Positions 22,571 to 32,960 of a DNA stretch of 64,000 bases are shown piece by piece. The notes under the pieces were generated by a model. The model was not told the origin of the DNA. It saw nothing but the letters and a program-made list of their open reading frames with translations, and did no database searches. This DNA is from Prosopocoilus inquinatus (lineage: Eukaryota > Arthropoda > Insecta > Coleoptera > Lucanidae), in NCBI GenBank assembly GCA_036172665.1, contig CM069873.1, positions 47,648,001 to 47,712,000 of the forward strand. Direction: 5' to 3'. Numbering within the stretch: position 1 is the stretch's first letter; each line of letters begins with the position of its first letter. Made by a program: the position numbers and the translations under genes.

Positions 22571-25500
22571 TTAGGTTTCAATAGGAAGAGTACATAATTT
22601 TGAGATACATCGTTTATACACCCCCGTGGATGTTCTGATTGACACAACGCGCACTAAACCATCTGCACCTGGATGCACTTCGATAACGCGACCAAGGCAC
22701 CACTGTAGCGGCGGCTTGTTATTTTCTTTTACGATGACCATGGAGTCGGGCCGAAGCTGCTGCTGGGCTGTTGTTTTCCATCGAACTCGTTGTTGCAACT
22801 CTAATATGTACTCCTTGGACCATCGTTCCCAGAAGTGCTGCTGCATTTGTTGTGTTCGTTGGAATGTATTTAATCTTGATTCAGTTATGTGTCGCACATC
22901 GACATCTGGGATGGTAGTAAGCCGTTCTCCGATTAAAAAATGTGCAGGAGTGAGAGGATTTAGGTCACTCGGGTCATTAGATATAGGTGATAAGGGACGT
23001 GAATTGAGACATGCTTCAATCTGAATCAAAACGGTATTGAAATCTTCAAAAGTTAATTTCACGTTTGCTAATACCCTTTTTAAGTGGTATTTTGTGCTAC
23101 GCACTCCGGCTTCCCACAAACCCCCAAAGTTCGGAGAATTAGGCGGAATAAAATGCCACTGAATACCTTCATTAGATAAAGAACCCTCAATTTCTTTACG
23201 GTTTTCGTGTAAATAAGAATACATATATTGTAGCTCGTTATGTGCTCCCACGAAATTAGTAGCATTATCGGAATAAATCGCTGCACTTTTACCACGCCTG
23301 CCAAAAAATCTACGCAACGCATCTAAAAAGGACGGTGTACTTAAATCGCCAACTAATTCTAAATGCACAGCTTTGGTAGAAAAACAAATGAATAAGCAGA
23401 CGTAAGTTTTTATTAATTTTGCCCCTCGTGTTTTACGATCCTTTATTAAAAACGGACCAGCGAAATCTACCCCACAAATTAAAAAAGGTCTCGTTAGAGT
23501 TAAACGAGATGGTGGTAAATTTCCCATTAGTTGATTATTATCAATAGGTTTTGCCCTAAAACAACGGACGCAATTTCTTACAGTTTTCCTTGCAAGATTT
23601 CTACCGGAGATAGGCCAAAAGCGATCGCGCAGTGACGCTAATAATGTTTGCGCGCCACAGTGAAGTAGCCGCTTGTGTTCTCGTATTGCAATTAAATTTG
23701 TTACTGCGTGATTGTTTGGTAGGATTATAGGATGTTTTTTGTCAAATGAATAATTTGAATTACTAAGCCTGCCTCCTACGCGAATGATTGAATATTGATC
23801 TAAAAATGGATTTAACGAAAGTAGTCTACTGTTCGATTTAACTTGACGTGTTCGTTTAAGTTGATCATATTCGGTAGGACAAGCTTGCATTTGTGTTAAT
23901 TTGATAATTGTTAAAGTAGCCTGATCTAATTCATGTACCGAAAGTTCACCGGTGGTACGACTGGCTTTGTTAATAGTAGAATTTTGAATAAATCTCAGTA
24001 CATACGCCATTACACGAGTTAACTTGGTTATTGAGGAGTAACGACTTAAAATATTTATATCTGGTATGACTGAACAATGTAATGAATTACTTCGCATTTC
24101 TGGGAACTCGGTATTTGATAAGGTAATTTGAGAAGGCCACACTGAATGGGAGTGATGAAGCCAAGACGGCCCTGACCACCATATATGTGAATTTGCTAAT
24201 TCGCGTGAAGAAACCCCTCGAGAAATTATATCCACCGGGTTCTCCTGTGATCGAACGTGTCTCCAATTTTGAATGTTTGTTAAATTTTGAATGATGGTGA
24301 CACGATTTGCAACAAATGTTTTCCACCTATGTGGGGGAGATGCAATCCAACCTAGCACTATTGTAGAATCGCACCAATAATATAGTTCACATTTTGTTTG
24401 AATGCATGACTTGACTTTGTTTGCCAATTCTGAAAGTAATACCGCGCCGCATAACTCTAGCCGAGGTAAAGTAATATTTTTTATTGGAGCTACCTTTGAT
24501 TTGGAACAAAGTAAACTGACGTTTACTTTATTGCCGTTAGAAGACCGTACGTAAATACATGCTCCATATGCAGACTCAGAAGCGTCACAAAACCCATGAA
24601 GTTCGATATTACCTGTTTCTTGACCTACCACATATCTTGGAATACTTAATATATTTAAATCTGGTAATTCATGAATAAAAGTTTTCCATTTTGTAAAAAG
24701 ATTTAGAGGAATTGATTCGTCCCAGTCAAGGTTTAATTTCCAGAGTCGCTGAATAAGAATTTTCGCGGTGACTGTTACTGGTGCAATTAAACCTAACGGA
24801 TCATAAATTTGTGCTATAACCGAAAGAATGAATCTTTTACTAGCTCTGAATTGTTGATACTGTTTTACATTGAATTGTAATACATCCTTGTTCGGAATCC
24901 ACAGAATACCTAGCGTTTTTGAATCTTCGCATAACTTGATTTTGTGTTCTTCATGGCCGATGTCAATATCTGCTATAGTTTGTAAAATATTGGAGCTGCT
25001 TGATGTCCATTTTCGTAATTGAAAACCTCCTGTTTTCAAAATGTATGTTATGTCCCTGTATATTTGCAAAAGTTCCTGCTCAGAGTTACCACCCGTTAAC
25101 AAATCGTCCACATAGAAATCCTTTAAAATAATATTGCTTGCTTGTGGATGCGATATAGCGAAATCTAATGCTAGCTGTTTCAAACAACGCATTGCCAAAA
25201 ATGGAGCGGATGATGTACCGTAAGTTACTGTATTTAATGTGTAACTTTCAATTGCATCGTCTGGATTATTTTGCCATAAGATTTTTTGTAAATTTCGTTG
25301 AGATTCGTGTATCAAAATTTGACGATACATTTTTGTGACGTCTGCAGTTAACACATATTGATGCATTCGGAATCGTATGAGAACGGACGCGAGATCTTGT
25401 TGCAACGCTGGACCGCTTGCTTGTAAATCATTTAGAGAAATTCCCGAAGTTGATTTACAAGAACCATCAAATACGACTCGTACTTTAGTTGTAATGCTGT

Positions 25501-25597
25501 CCTGTTTCACTACAGCGTGATGTGGTAAATAAAACTCGGGTTCATCGGTTGTTGTAGTTATTTGTGACATGTGACCTAGCTGCTTATACTCCTCCAT
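22571..25597 (-). CDS. pol: BEL/Pao Pol: reverse transcriptase, RNase H, integrase
   Basis: This uninterrupted frame has 1008 codons. Approximate residues are: reverse transcriptase 30-300, with active site YVDDLLTGG near 165 and HGFCDAS near 332; protein core with HVRSQENPVDIISRG near 450; integrase zinc-binding segment ending CVRCFRAKP near 680; integrase core with CGVDFAGPF near 708, SDNATNFVG near 780 and PNFGGLWEAG near 828. The YVDD box and all three acidic integrase positions are present, so the enzyme domains look intact. The natural start lies upstream: a frameshift near 25670 cuts it off from protease, and the ATG used here is an internal methionine. The nearly identical LTRs agree with a recent arrival. 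Confidence 0.9.
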   Translation of the reverse strand: MEEYKQLGHMSQITTTTDEPEFYLPHHAVVKQDSITTKVRVVFDGSCKSTSGISLNDLQASGPALQQDLASVLIRFRMHQYVLTADVTKMYRQILIHESQRNLQKILWQNNPDDAIESYTLNTVTYGTSSAPFLAMRCLKQLALDFAISHPQASNIILKDFYVDDLLTGGNSEQELLQIYRDITYILKTGGFQLRKWTSSSSNILQTIADIDIGHEEHKIKLCEDSKTLGILWIPNKDVLQFNVKQYQQFRASKRFILSVIAQIYDPLGLIAPVTVTAKILIQRLWKLNLDWDESIPLNLFTKWKTFIHELPDLNILSIPRYVVGQETGNIELHGFCDASESAYGACIYVRSSNGNKVNVSLLCSKSKVAPIKNITLPRLELCGAVLLSELANKVKSCIQTKCELYYWCDSTIVLGWIASPPHRWKTFVANRVTIIQNLTNIQNWRHVRSQENPVDIISRGVSSRELANSHIWWSGPSWLHHSHSVWPSQITLSNTEFPEMRSNSLHCSVIPDINILSRYSSITKLTRVMAYVLRFIQNSTINKASRTTGELSVHELDQATLTIIKLTQMQACPTEYDQLKRTRQVKSNSRLLSLNPFLDQYSIIRVGGRLSNSNYSFDKKHPIILPNNHAVTNLIAIREHKRLLHCGAQTLLASLRDRFWPISGRNLARKTVRNCVRCFRAKPIDNNQLMGNLPPSRLTLTRPFLICGVDFAGPFLIKDRKTRGAKLIKTYVCLFICFSTKAVHLELVGDLSTPSFLDALRRFFGRRGKSAAIYSDNATNFVGAHNELQYMYSYLHENRKEIEGSLSNEGIQWHFIPPNSPNFGGLWEAGVRSTKYHLKRVLANVKLTFEDFNTVLIQIEACLNSRPLSPISNDPSDLNPLTPAHFLIGERLTTIPDVDVRHITESRLNTFQRTQQMQQHFWERWSKEYILELQQRVRWKTTAQQQLRPDSMVIVKENNKPPLQWCLGRVIEVHPGADGLVRVVSIRTSTGVYKRCISKLCTLPIET

Positions 25598-25647
25598 AAA
25601 TTTTCTATATTCTATTGCTAATTGAGGTTGTTTATTTAGTTTTCTTT

Positions 25648-26400
25648 CTACCGCATAAAACCTTTGTAGGCAGTCTGTTTTGAATCACCTAGTTTGGATA
25701 GATTTTCAATAAATGGTATTTTGACCACAAATTTGCCATCGCTAGTTCGAGTTGTCGTTCTAATAAACAAATCTTCGCAATATTCTACCTCTTTGCTTAA
25801 CGGGGACACTTCCGCATCGTCTAATTTCCAAAATTTGCTTAGCTGTAGTTCAATATTGCTGAGACTGCACAAAGTCTTGACTCCATATTTCTTGAATGGT
25901 ACAGGAACATTTCCTGTTATGATCCAGCCTAATTGTGTCTTCTGTAATATCGGTTTATGTTTACCTAACTTGATCTGACCTATGGATAATAACTGCCAAA
26001 AAATATCTACCCCTAATAACATATCTATTTTATCGGATTTATAGAATTGTGGATCCGCTAAATGAAGATTTTTTGGTATTTGGAGTATAGATGGATCGAA
26101 AGTGATATTTGGCAAATTTTCTGTAATTTTGTTTAAGACTAGACATGATACGTCTGCATTGAAATTGTTGCGAAACGAAGATATGTGTACATTGGTTATG
26201 TGTTTAAGAGAAAGTGGAGTTTGATGAATGCACGAAACACTCGCGTTTATGGGACGCTTCTTTGCATTAAGAAGATTACACATTTCCTCTGTAATGAAAT
26301 TAGATTGTGAACCAGAATCTAATAAAACTCTACAATTATAATCGATTCCAGATTCACCTCGAACTTTAACATAAGCAGTTGACAATAAAACTTGAGCCAC
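25648..26400 (-). CDS. BEL/Pao aspartic protease region
   Basis: The 250-codon frame contains the retropepsin motif VLLDSGSQSNFI near residues 26-37 and the later LLGVDIFW segment near 130. A stretch with TQLGWIITG follows, typical of BEL polyproteins between protease and reverse transcriptase. It overlaps the end of gag in a different frame, and a second shift separates it from the reverse transcriptase frame. In the family all of these are one polyprotein cut by this protease, so I read both shifts as damage rather than programmed frameshifting, though I cannot exclude the latter. Confidence 0.85.
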   Translation of the reverse strand: MAQVLLSTAYVKVRGESGIDYNCRVLLDSGSQSNFITEEMCNLLNAKKRPINASVSCIHQTPLSLKHITNVHISSFRNNFNADVSCLVLNKITENLPNITFDPSILQIPKNLHLADPQFYKSDKIDMLLGVDIFWQLLSIGQIKLGKHKPILQKTQLGWIITGNVPVPFKKYGVKTLCSLSNIELQLSKFWKLDDAEVSPLSKEVEYCEDLFIRTTTRTSDGKFVVKIPFIENLSKLGDSKQTAYKGFMR

Positions 26401-27668
26401 CTGAGATATTGAGTGATGTGAAACTGAGGATGTTGAAGGCTGCTGCGAAATGGAAGATACTGTTTTTCGATTTTATGTATCTCATCGTCATTGTGAATTA
26501 ATGTGTTATGTCTCCGGTGACATTTTTTACATGAACCTAACTTACAATCCTTAATAGAGTGTCCTTTCCGTAAACAATTACTACATAAATTAAATTTTTT
26601 AATTTGTGCAATTCGGTCAGAGACAGACAATTTTATAAAATCACTGCAATTATAAATCGAGTGTTCATTCTTACATATTACACAGCTCGCTTTATTATTA
26701 ATTAGGTAGCTGCTGGTGTTAAATTGTCGCGTAAATTGTTTCTGCTTAATGGTGGTTGATTTTGAATCTATTTCTAAAGCTTCTAAAAATTCACATCTGT
26801 CTCTTAGAAAGGTAACAAATTCTTCGAACGTAGGTAACTCTTGCGACGGTTTAAATAATTCCCATTCCCGTCTGGTGGTGTTATCTAATTTTTGACTAAT
26901 TATATAAATCAGCAAAACATCCCAAGTATTGGTGGGTTGATTGAGTGCCGTTAATAACCTTAAATGTTTTAAAGTATTATCTAGCAATTGACGCAATAAA
27001 CTATGTGATTCTTTTGTAATTGAATGTAAATGAAATATTTGTTTGACATGATTATGAATTATTAAACGTTTATTTTGATAACGTTCGCGCAATAATTGCC
27101 AGGCAATTGGGTAACTTTCGGCTGAAACCTCTAATGATTGTATTATCGATGCCGCTTCACCTTTTAGACTTGAACGCAGGTAGTGAAATTTCTGTACCTC
27201 CGAAATAGAAACGTTTGTGTGGATTAATGAATGAAAAGTGTTGTAAAACTCGACCCATTGATCGTAATTGCCCGAAAATGTAGGTAATTGAATAGTTGGC
27301 AATTTAATACCCTTAAATTCGTGCAGTGGTTGAGTGACCGTTTGAGATAACAACGGTTGATTTGATGTCTCAAAATTTTCGATAATTGATCTTGCAATTG
27401 ATAATGCTAAATAATAATCGTTTTCAAATTTAATTCGTTCAGCGTTATGCGCTTCTGTATTATCTTGATCATCTAGTAATTCTAATTGATCTTGAACTAT
27501 ATTAAATTCATCTAGAACTGTTTCTATTTTCGCTAGTCTACTTTTTATTTCCGAACTAAGTGTCGTATTTAAAGGAGTTTCTTTTTGATTAGTTATAAAT
27601 GTCTCAAATCTAGTTAACTGTCCTTTAATTTGTCCACGTTTTTGAATTAATTGTTTTGATTGCGACAT
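26319..27668 (-). CDS. gag: BEL/Pao Gag
   Basis: The frame has 449 codons and starts at the ATG at 27668, shortly after the 5' LTR and primer site. A coiled-coil-like N terminus is followed by the conserved Gag segment LPTFSGNYDQWVEFYNTFHS (near residues 125-145) and by a helical capsid-like region. Zinc-knuckle-like clusters close it (CVICKNEHSIYNC and CSNCLRKGHSIKDC near 330-375). The last 60 or so residues, after HRRHN, are out of frame with the protease and look shifted. Its job is to package element RNA into particles. Confidence 0.88.
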   Translation of the reverse strand: MSQSKQLIQKRGQIKGQLTRFETFITNQKETPLNTTLSSEIKSRLAKIETVLDEFNIVQDQLELLDDQDNTEAHNAERIKFENDYYLALSIARSIIENFETSNQPLLSQTVTQPLHEFKGIKLPTIQLPTFSGNYDQWVEFYNTFHSLIHTNVSISEVQKFHYLRSSLKGEAASIIQSLEVSAESYPIAWQLLRERYQNKRLIIHNHVKQIFHLHSITKESHSLLRQLLDNTLKHLRLLTALNQPTNTWDVLLIYIISQKLDNTTRREWELFKPSQELPTFEEFVTFLRDRCEFLEALEIDSKSTTIKQKQFTRQFNTSSYLINNKASCVICKNEHSIYNCSDFIKLSVSDRIAQIKKFNLCSNCLRKGHSIKDCKLGSCKKCHRRHNTLIHNDDEIHKIEKQYLPFRSSLQHPQFHITQYLRWLKFYCQLLMLKFEVNLESIIIVEFY

Positions 27669-27879
27669 TTTATTACAAACAATAAAACTATAATTAGAAA
27701 TATGACTATATAAAAAAAAGAAGCTTGTCTCAATACTTTATCAGGAGAAATATGGAAGGAAATGCACTTACTCGCTTAGCTGAAGTAGTGTTTCCCGGTG
27801 CTTGGATGTCGACGTCGAAGGGGAACGTGATTACGCTTGCCGTTCTTGCCCTGGGACACGGAAGATGCACTGAATCACT

Positions 27880-27900
27880 GGATTTTGCTCGAAGGACCAA
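27880..27900 (-). promoter_or_regulatory. BEL/Pao primer-binding site
   Basis: On the element strand TGGTCCTTCGAGCAAAATCC begins about one base after the 5' LTR, the usual place for a tRNA-complementary primer site. I did not identify the tRNA. Confidence 0.65.
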
Positions 27901-28302
27901 TGTTGTGTATTCACTCGTGATTTAAGTGAATAATTATTTCTTGTTGAATTAAACACACATTTAATAAAAATCACTTTAATAAGATAATTATTGATATGAC
28001 ACTGTATGAATGATTTTTGATAATGAATGTATGTGGCTCTTTGATGAGCTTGAAATGAAAATGTGTTGTCGCTCTTTGACGAGCTTCAGATGAAATGTGT
28101 TGTAATAGATAAAATGTATTGGTTTTAAACACCCTTAAATGTGAGCAATCTTCACAGAAATCGTCTAACTCAAGTTTACCAAGCGTAAGCGAAGAGTGCC
28201 CACGTTCGATGAATTCAAAGAAGGTCGGGGTGACAAAACATTTAGTTGAAAAGCTGTGTGAGTCACATTAATACTAGCTTAAATAATACTTAATATTAAA
28301 CA
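27901..28302 (-). repeat. BEL/Pao 5' LTR
   Basis: 402 bp, ends TG...CA on the element strand, two visible differences from the other LTR. It is followed by CTAC, the right copy of the target duplication. Confidence 0.9.
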
Positions 28303-28306
28303 CTAC

Positions 28307-28914
28307 AGTACCTTCATTTTGCTAAAATTTAAATTGTTATAACGTGTGCTCTATTTTTTAACTGTTTATAACATAAGTTCCAGGTCTCGGGTGGCTACGA
28401 ATAAATTTCATGTCTCAGCTAAATAGAGATACTGTTGTTAACTTGCGAGCGCATATCATTTTTTAATTCAAATATTAAACCAGTAGTTTAATATAACTAA
28501 TTTTTACTTTATACTTTTACAAAATATTTTTTTACAACGAACACAAAGCTTACATCGCGGAATACAGTACTAAAGTATAGTACATACTGTACAAAAAGTC
28601 GTTGAAATTTGGATGTACTGGTATATCTATAACATATCTTTTGAAAATTTTAGCAAATTCAACCAAATTGTAGAATTCAGCCTTTTACTTATTTATTTAT
28701 TATTATTATTATTATTTTTATCAAGTATTGATAGAATTCAATCAGGATTATTTACGGTCGAACGGAGGGGCGACGTCGTCGGCGAGGTGTTCCTATTTCG
28801 TGGTTTGATTAGACGGGATTTTACCTGTAAAAGAAAAGCAACCTGAGCATTCTGGTCATCCACGATTATTGCAAATATCAGGTTACGTAATTTAATGCTC
28901 AATCTAGTACTATT
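28307..28914. other. No gene recognised
   Basis: AT-rich; contains a short ATT microsatellite near 28697-28717. Confidence 0.4.
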
Positions 28915-29000
28915 GGTTCACCCAAAATCAGCTAAACACATAATTTCGGTTCACCCGAAAATTGCTAAACAAATAAGTTCGGTTCACCCGAAAATTGCTA
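28915..29000 (+). repeat. 33-bp tandem repeat, 2.6 copies
   Basis: Units start with GGTTCACCC at 28915, 28948 and 28981. The last two are nearly identical and the first is diverged. Confidence 0.75.
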
Positions 29001-29445
29001 TGTCCTTGGTATCCAGGTGCGCTCGTGCGCACGGATCCCCCGCGAACGGAGAAGGTGCATGCGAAACCGTCCAACGGCTCCCCCGTGCCCTTATTTTGAC
29101 AACCCCCGGGTCACTAGCGCCTGCGGTTATATTTCTACAACCCCCGGGTCGTCTAGCGCCTGCGGTCAACTCCGCCGTGCGAATCCCCCACGTCACGCCG
29201 CTTTCCGGCTAGGACGACTAGCTTATTATCTAATTCAAAATCAAGCTCAACTAAAGCATGCTCCAGATCTGCCTTTTACGAAAATCCGACATTAACGTCA
29301 TCATTGGTTGCAGGAATTTCAGTGACATTGGACACTGTTTTTGCGAATGACAAAAAAGGGCGAAACACTTCCATCTGATCCGCCCATTGCCATTTTTACA
29401 GGTGCTTTTAGCCTGCCCTGTTTTTGTTTTATTTGCTTTTACGTA
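29001..29445. other. GC-rich island with a short direct repeat, no gene recognised
   Basis: ACAACCCCCGGGTC followed by CTAGCGCCTGCGGT occurs twice (about 29099 and 29137). The block 29010-29215 is clearly more GC-rich than its surroundings but shows no recognisable coding or LTR feature. Confidence 0.45.
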
Positions 29446-30633
29446 CGTGGGCTGCTGGAAATTTTTTTTTAGTTTTAGTTTATCAACTGTCATATTTGAA
29501 AAATTTGACGTTTTTCGCCTATAATTCTATTGACAGGTCCTATCCAAGTGAACTAGTTTTGTTTGTACAGCATTTGAGAAAAAGTAATTTTGTGTCAACA
29601 TGGAAATTTCGCGTGAAAATTTTCGTGCCATGATTTTTACGATTTCAAATATGGTCTAACGCCGAAACAATGCCTCGAATGGCTTCATTTGGCTTTTGGA
29701 GATGAAGCATCATCAAGGAGCAGTGTTTATAATTGGTTTGCCGAAATCCAGCGTGGACGTACCTCTCGCAGTGACGAATTTCGTGAAGGTCGTCCATCAA
29801 TATCTGTTGTTGCCACTAATGTAGATGCTGTGCGTGAAATGTTGAGCGAGATCGACCTGTGACATACCGTGAGATTGAAACATCCTTACGCATTGACATG
29901 AAAGCAATACACCAGATTTTGCATGATCATTTGAACGTACGAAAGCTTTGCAATCGTTGGATCCCACACAATTTAACACAAGCGCAAAAGCAGGATCGTG
30001 TCAAATGGTGCGAAGAAATGCTCAAGAAATTCAATGGAGGTCGTTCAAATTTAATTTTTAACATCGTTACTGGTGACGAAACAAAAGTTGTCCGTTCACG
30101 CAGTGCTGCGAAGCAAATGATTGCTTGTTTCTTTGGTTTAACTGGACATGTAGCAACCGTGGCTTTAGAGGATCGAAAAACCGTGAATGCTGATTGGTAT
30201 ACTACAATTTGTTTGCCGGAAGTCATCGATCAAATAAGAAGAAACAATCGAAATCGACGAATTATTCTCCATCATAACAACGCCAGCTCTCACTCAGCCC
30301 GTCAAACAGTTGATTTTTTGTCCAACAAAAATGTTGAATTAATGACTCATTGTCCATATCCACCTGATTTATCACCTAATGATTTCTTTTTGTTCCCAAA
30401 TATCAAAAATAAAATGCATGGTAAGCGATTTTCGTCAGCTGAAACAGCGCTTGAAACATTCTGGACACTGGTTTCTGAGGTACCATCTTTAGAGTGGAAA
30501 ACGTGCTTTAGAAATTGGTTCGAGCGTATGTATTGACGTCAAAGGCGAATACTTCGAAGAACAATGATACCATTTACCAAATTTCATATGCGTTTTTTCT
30601 TACCGTTTCCAGAAACTTTTCCAGCAGCCCACG
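29446..30633 (+). mobile_element. Full-length mariner element, inactive
   Basis: The ends CGTGGGCTGCTGGAAA and inverse are flanked by TA (29444-29445 and 30634-30635). At 1188 bp it has the usual mariner size. One transposase gene lies inside. The deleted copy at 19012-19395 has the same ends. Confidence 0.9.
29600..30536 (+). pseudogene. Mariner transposase, frameshifted and catalytically dead
   Basis: The start at 29600 opens with MEISRENFRAM, and a 1-bp loss about 35 bases on shifts the frame. The N-terminal helix-turn-helix region (GRTSRSDEFREGRPS) follows in another frame, and the frame 29859-30536 carries the rest. That part has WIPHNLT, the first catalytic region VTGDET and the final YPPDLSPNDFF. 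The second catalytic box reads HHNNASSH: the expected HHDN aspartate is Asn (codon AAC at 30276-30278). The frame loss and this change each remove activity. An intact enzyme would cut and paste the element at TA. Confidence 0.88.
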
Positions 30634-30950
30634 TATTCGTTATCAGTTTGAATTGAAAAAGCGATAAAAAGTATTCGAAATTGCTAAAATTGATAACAAT
30701 CAATAGATAACACAGATATGTTACTTTTGAGTTAAGTTTTGAATGAGTTGTATTTATTTACAGCCCTTGGTCTAAAAATATTCCCTCTACAAAGTAAATT
30801 TGGATTTTCAATTTTCTTCATTATTTTAGAAGAAACAAGGTTGTGATATACCTTATTGTATTTCTAAATCAATTACTCGCCAAACGACACCAAACTACAC
30901 CTAGGCTGCCATTTAAAAAATTCAAGATAGCTGCCTCTGAAAAACACCAG
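30634..30950. other. No gene recognised
   Basis: Spacer between the mariner and the dispersed repeat. Confidence 0.4.
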
Positions 30951-31084
30951 TCGCACAGAACAAATGAAACTCTTATCAAAGTATGGGTATTTATGCATAA
31001 TTTAACCTCACCAAACGTCAAATCTAAATGTAAAACCGTGTCTACATTATCCCATTTGGTAAGATACTTTTTACGCACCCTATA
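30951..31084. repeat. Dispersed repeat, copy 2
   Basis: Similar to 19511-19626 (see there); it ends just before the next element. Confidence 0.6.
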
Positions 31085-31086
31085 TA

Positions 31087-32067
31087 CCGGGTGGAAAGTT
31101 TCAAACCCGAATATAGCAAAATTCCATTGAGAACTACGTTTCTGTAGATTACAGCTCGCCATATAAAGATACAAAAATAGTAATGGTATTAAATAAAAGA
31201 TAAAATTAAGGCCAATGTTATCGTGTTAAAATTATTCCTATTGTGTTAATACTTTTGAAATTGAAATTAAATTTTTAAATTTCAAATGAAAAACGTAGTC
31301 GCCTTAGTATGTCAGATTTGAAGTTTGCAATTCAATAACCAGAATTTTGTACAATATGCTTCTTATTCAAAATAAAATTTCATTCATCTGTGTAGCATAC
31401 TGACGATAAAAAACTGTTAGGATTTATTTCTTTGCTCCTGTATTGCTTCACAAAATACTTTCCTACTATTCTTGTTAATTTCAATGTTGATGGCAACTGG
31501 ATTTGTGGAATTGATGTTTTTTTTTAATATTCTTTACAGTTGTGTGTTACTTATTCTTGAACAACTTCTTTAATTCTTAATACAATTTAATTTAAAACTG
31601 ATTTAGTATCGACATGTGTCGGTACTGATTGCCCATGGCATCATTTCAAGTTTATTGATAGTATCAGAAACAACAGTATTTTTGTATACAATGATGTAGA
31701 ATACAATTATCATTCTAATAAAGAAGGAATTGTAACTTAAACGACAAGAGTACCTACCTATTATTTGCTCTGTACAATAATTCATAATCCTTTTTGACTG
31801 ACGTATAAATTATTTTCTATTGAAACAACTGAAAGTTTCAAACCTGACATAGGCGACTAAATTTTTCGTTTAAAATTTGAAAATTTTATTTATATTCCGA
31901 AACTATTAATATTTAGGAATAATTTTAACACCGTAATATTGTCCATAATTTTCTCTTTTCCTTAATACCATTGCCATTTTTGTGTCTTCAAATAGCGAGC
32001 AGCAATTCAAAGAAACGTAGTTTTCAATACAAGTTTGCTATGTTCGGGTTTGAAACTGTCCACCCGG
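31087..32067. mobile_element. TA-flanked inverted-repeat element (981 bp)
   Basis: The left end CCGGGTGGAAAGTTTCAAACC and its inverse at the right are flanked by TA (31085-31086 and 32068-32069). The arms are about 230 bp with moderate divergence. A further internal copy of the GTTTCAAACCTGACATAGGCG end sequence near 31835 makes the right arm partly duplicated. The outer bases resemble those of the foldback element at 1148-3163. Confidence 0.75.
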
Positions 32068-32564
32068 TATGTAAGTAAATTGTATCACAAATTATCACTA
32101 TCAATACATTTTTACAAGAATTAGATAAACACATAAATGTTTCCGATATCATAAAACCATGTTTTAAAATTTTTATAGAAATTTTGATCAAAATATTGAC
32201 GGTGGGATATCAGCTGTATTCTATTTTTCATCACTTGTCCCCAAAATTTGATTCTGGATAACGTCTTTAAACTGGCGCCCTGATTATAATTAAATTACCA
32301 TTTCAGTTTAGTCAAAGTTTTAATCTGGGACAACTCTTTACATGCATTTTTGAGTTATTTTATTAGTTTGAATGCAGCTTTAAGCCATTCATCTTGCTAT
32401 TTAAAGTTTGTTTCTATGGTAATGTGAAAACACGTCGTTATATTTACAATAGAACATATTACCTGTCCCAGATTCTTTTGACGGGCATAGTAGATACAGT
32501 CTGTTTGATTTTAGCTGTCACAGCAGATGTCTCGGCTGTTGTTTAAGATACTACAAAATGTTAT
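32068..32564. other. No gene recognised
   Basis: AT-rich spacer. Confidence 0.4.
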
Positions 32565-32960
32565 AGAAGGAAAGTTTTTCTACAAAAAGAGATAAAACAA
32601 ATGAAGTTATTTTTTAGCTTCCAATAACAATGTTTCGTAATACTGTCTTGACAACATATGCTTCTCAACATAAATACAACACAATAATACGAACAAACTA
32701 ACAATAAATTAATATGTAAATTAAGTTTGAAATTTCAGTTCATAGTATCTAGAGTTTTTGTTCAAAGTGACTTCCGTTCTTTGCAGTTATCAGCCATTTC
32801 CTGCTACTTAATTAATTTATTGTTGCTTTGTTTCTGTTGTTATGTTGAATAGCACATGTTGTCAGGACAGTAAGTAATAAGGAACAATGTTCAATTGGAA
32901 GCTGAAAAATAATTTCATTTGTTTTACCGGGTACTTTTTCGAACAAAGCTCTAATCAACG
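32565..32960. repeat. Inverted-repeat block (MITE-like)
   Basis: Left arm about 32565-32690 and right arm about 32840-32960 are inverted copies sharing AAAACAAATGAA, AGCTTCCAAT and CTTGACAACAT or variants. The outer boundary and target duplication are not clear. Confidence 0.5.

Larger units (their letters stand above)
22148..28302 (-). mobile_element. Complete BEL/Pao LTR retrotransposon, young
   Basis: Two 402-bp LTRs (22148-22549 and 27901-28302) differ at only two positions that I can see (AAATG/AGATG and TTTTG/TTTAG). They are flanked by CTAC at 22144-22147 and 28303-28306. The internal region encodes Gag and Pol on the minus strand in BEL order: gag, protease, reverse transcriptase, RNase H, integrase. 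Two frameshifts (gag to protease near 26400, protease to RT near 25670) disrupt what is normally one long frame. High LTR identity marks it as one of the youngest insertions here. Confidence 0.92.

Noticed and set aside
22626..23024. Plus-strand frame within the BEL pol region
   Set aside because: Opposite strand of the 1008-codon pol; no domain of its own.
28697..28717. ATT microsatellite as the tail of a second LINE
   Set aside because: No LINE coding sequence or polyadenylation-like signal lies next to it.
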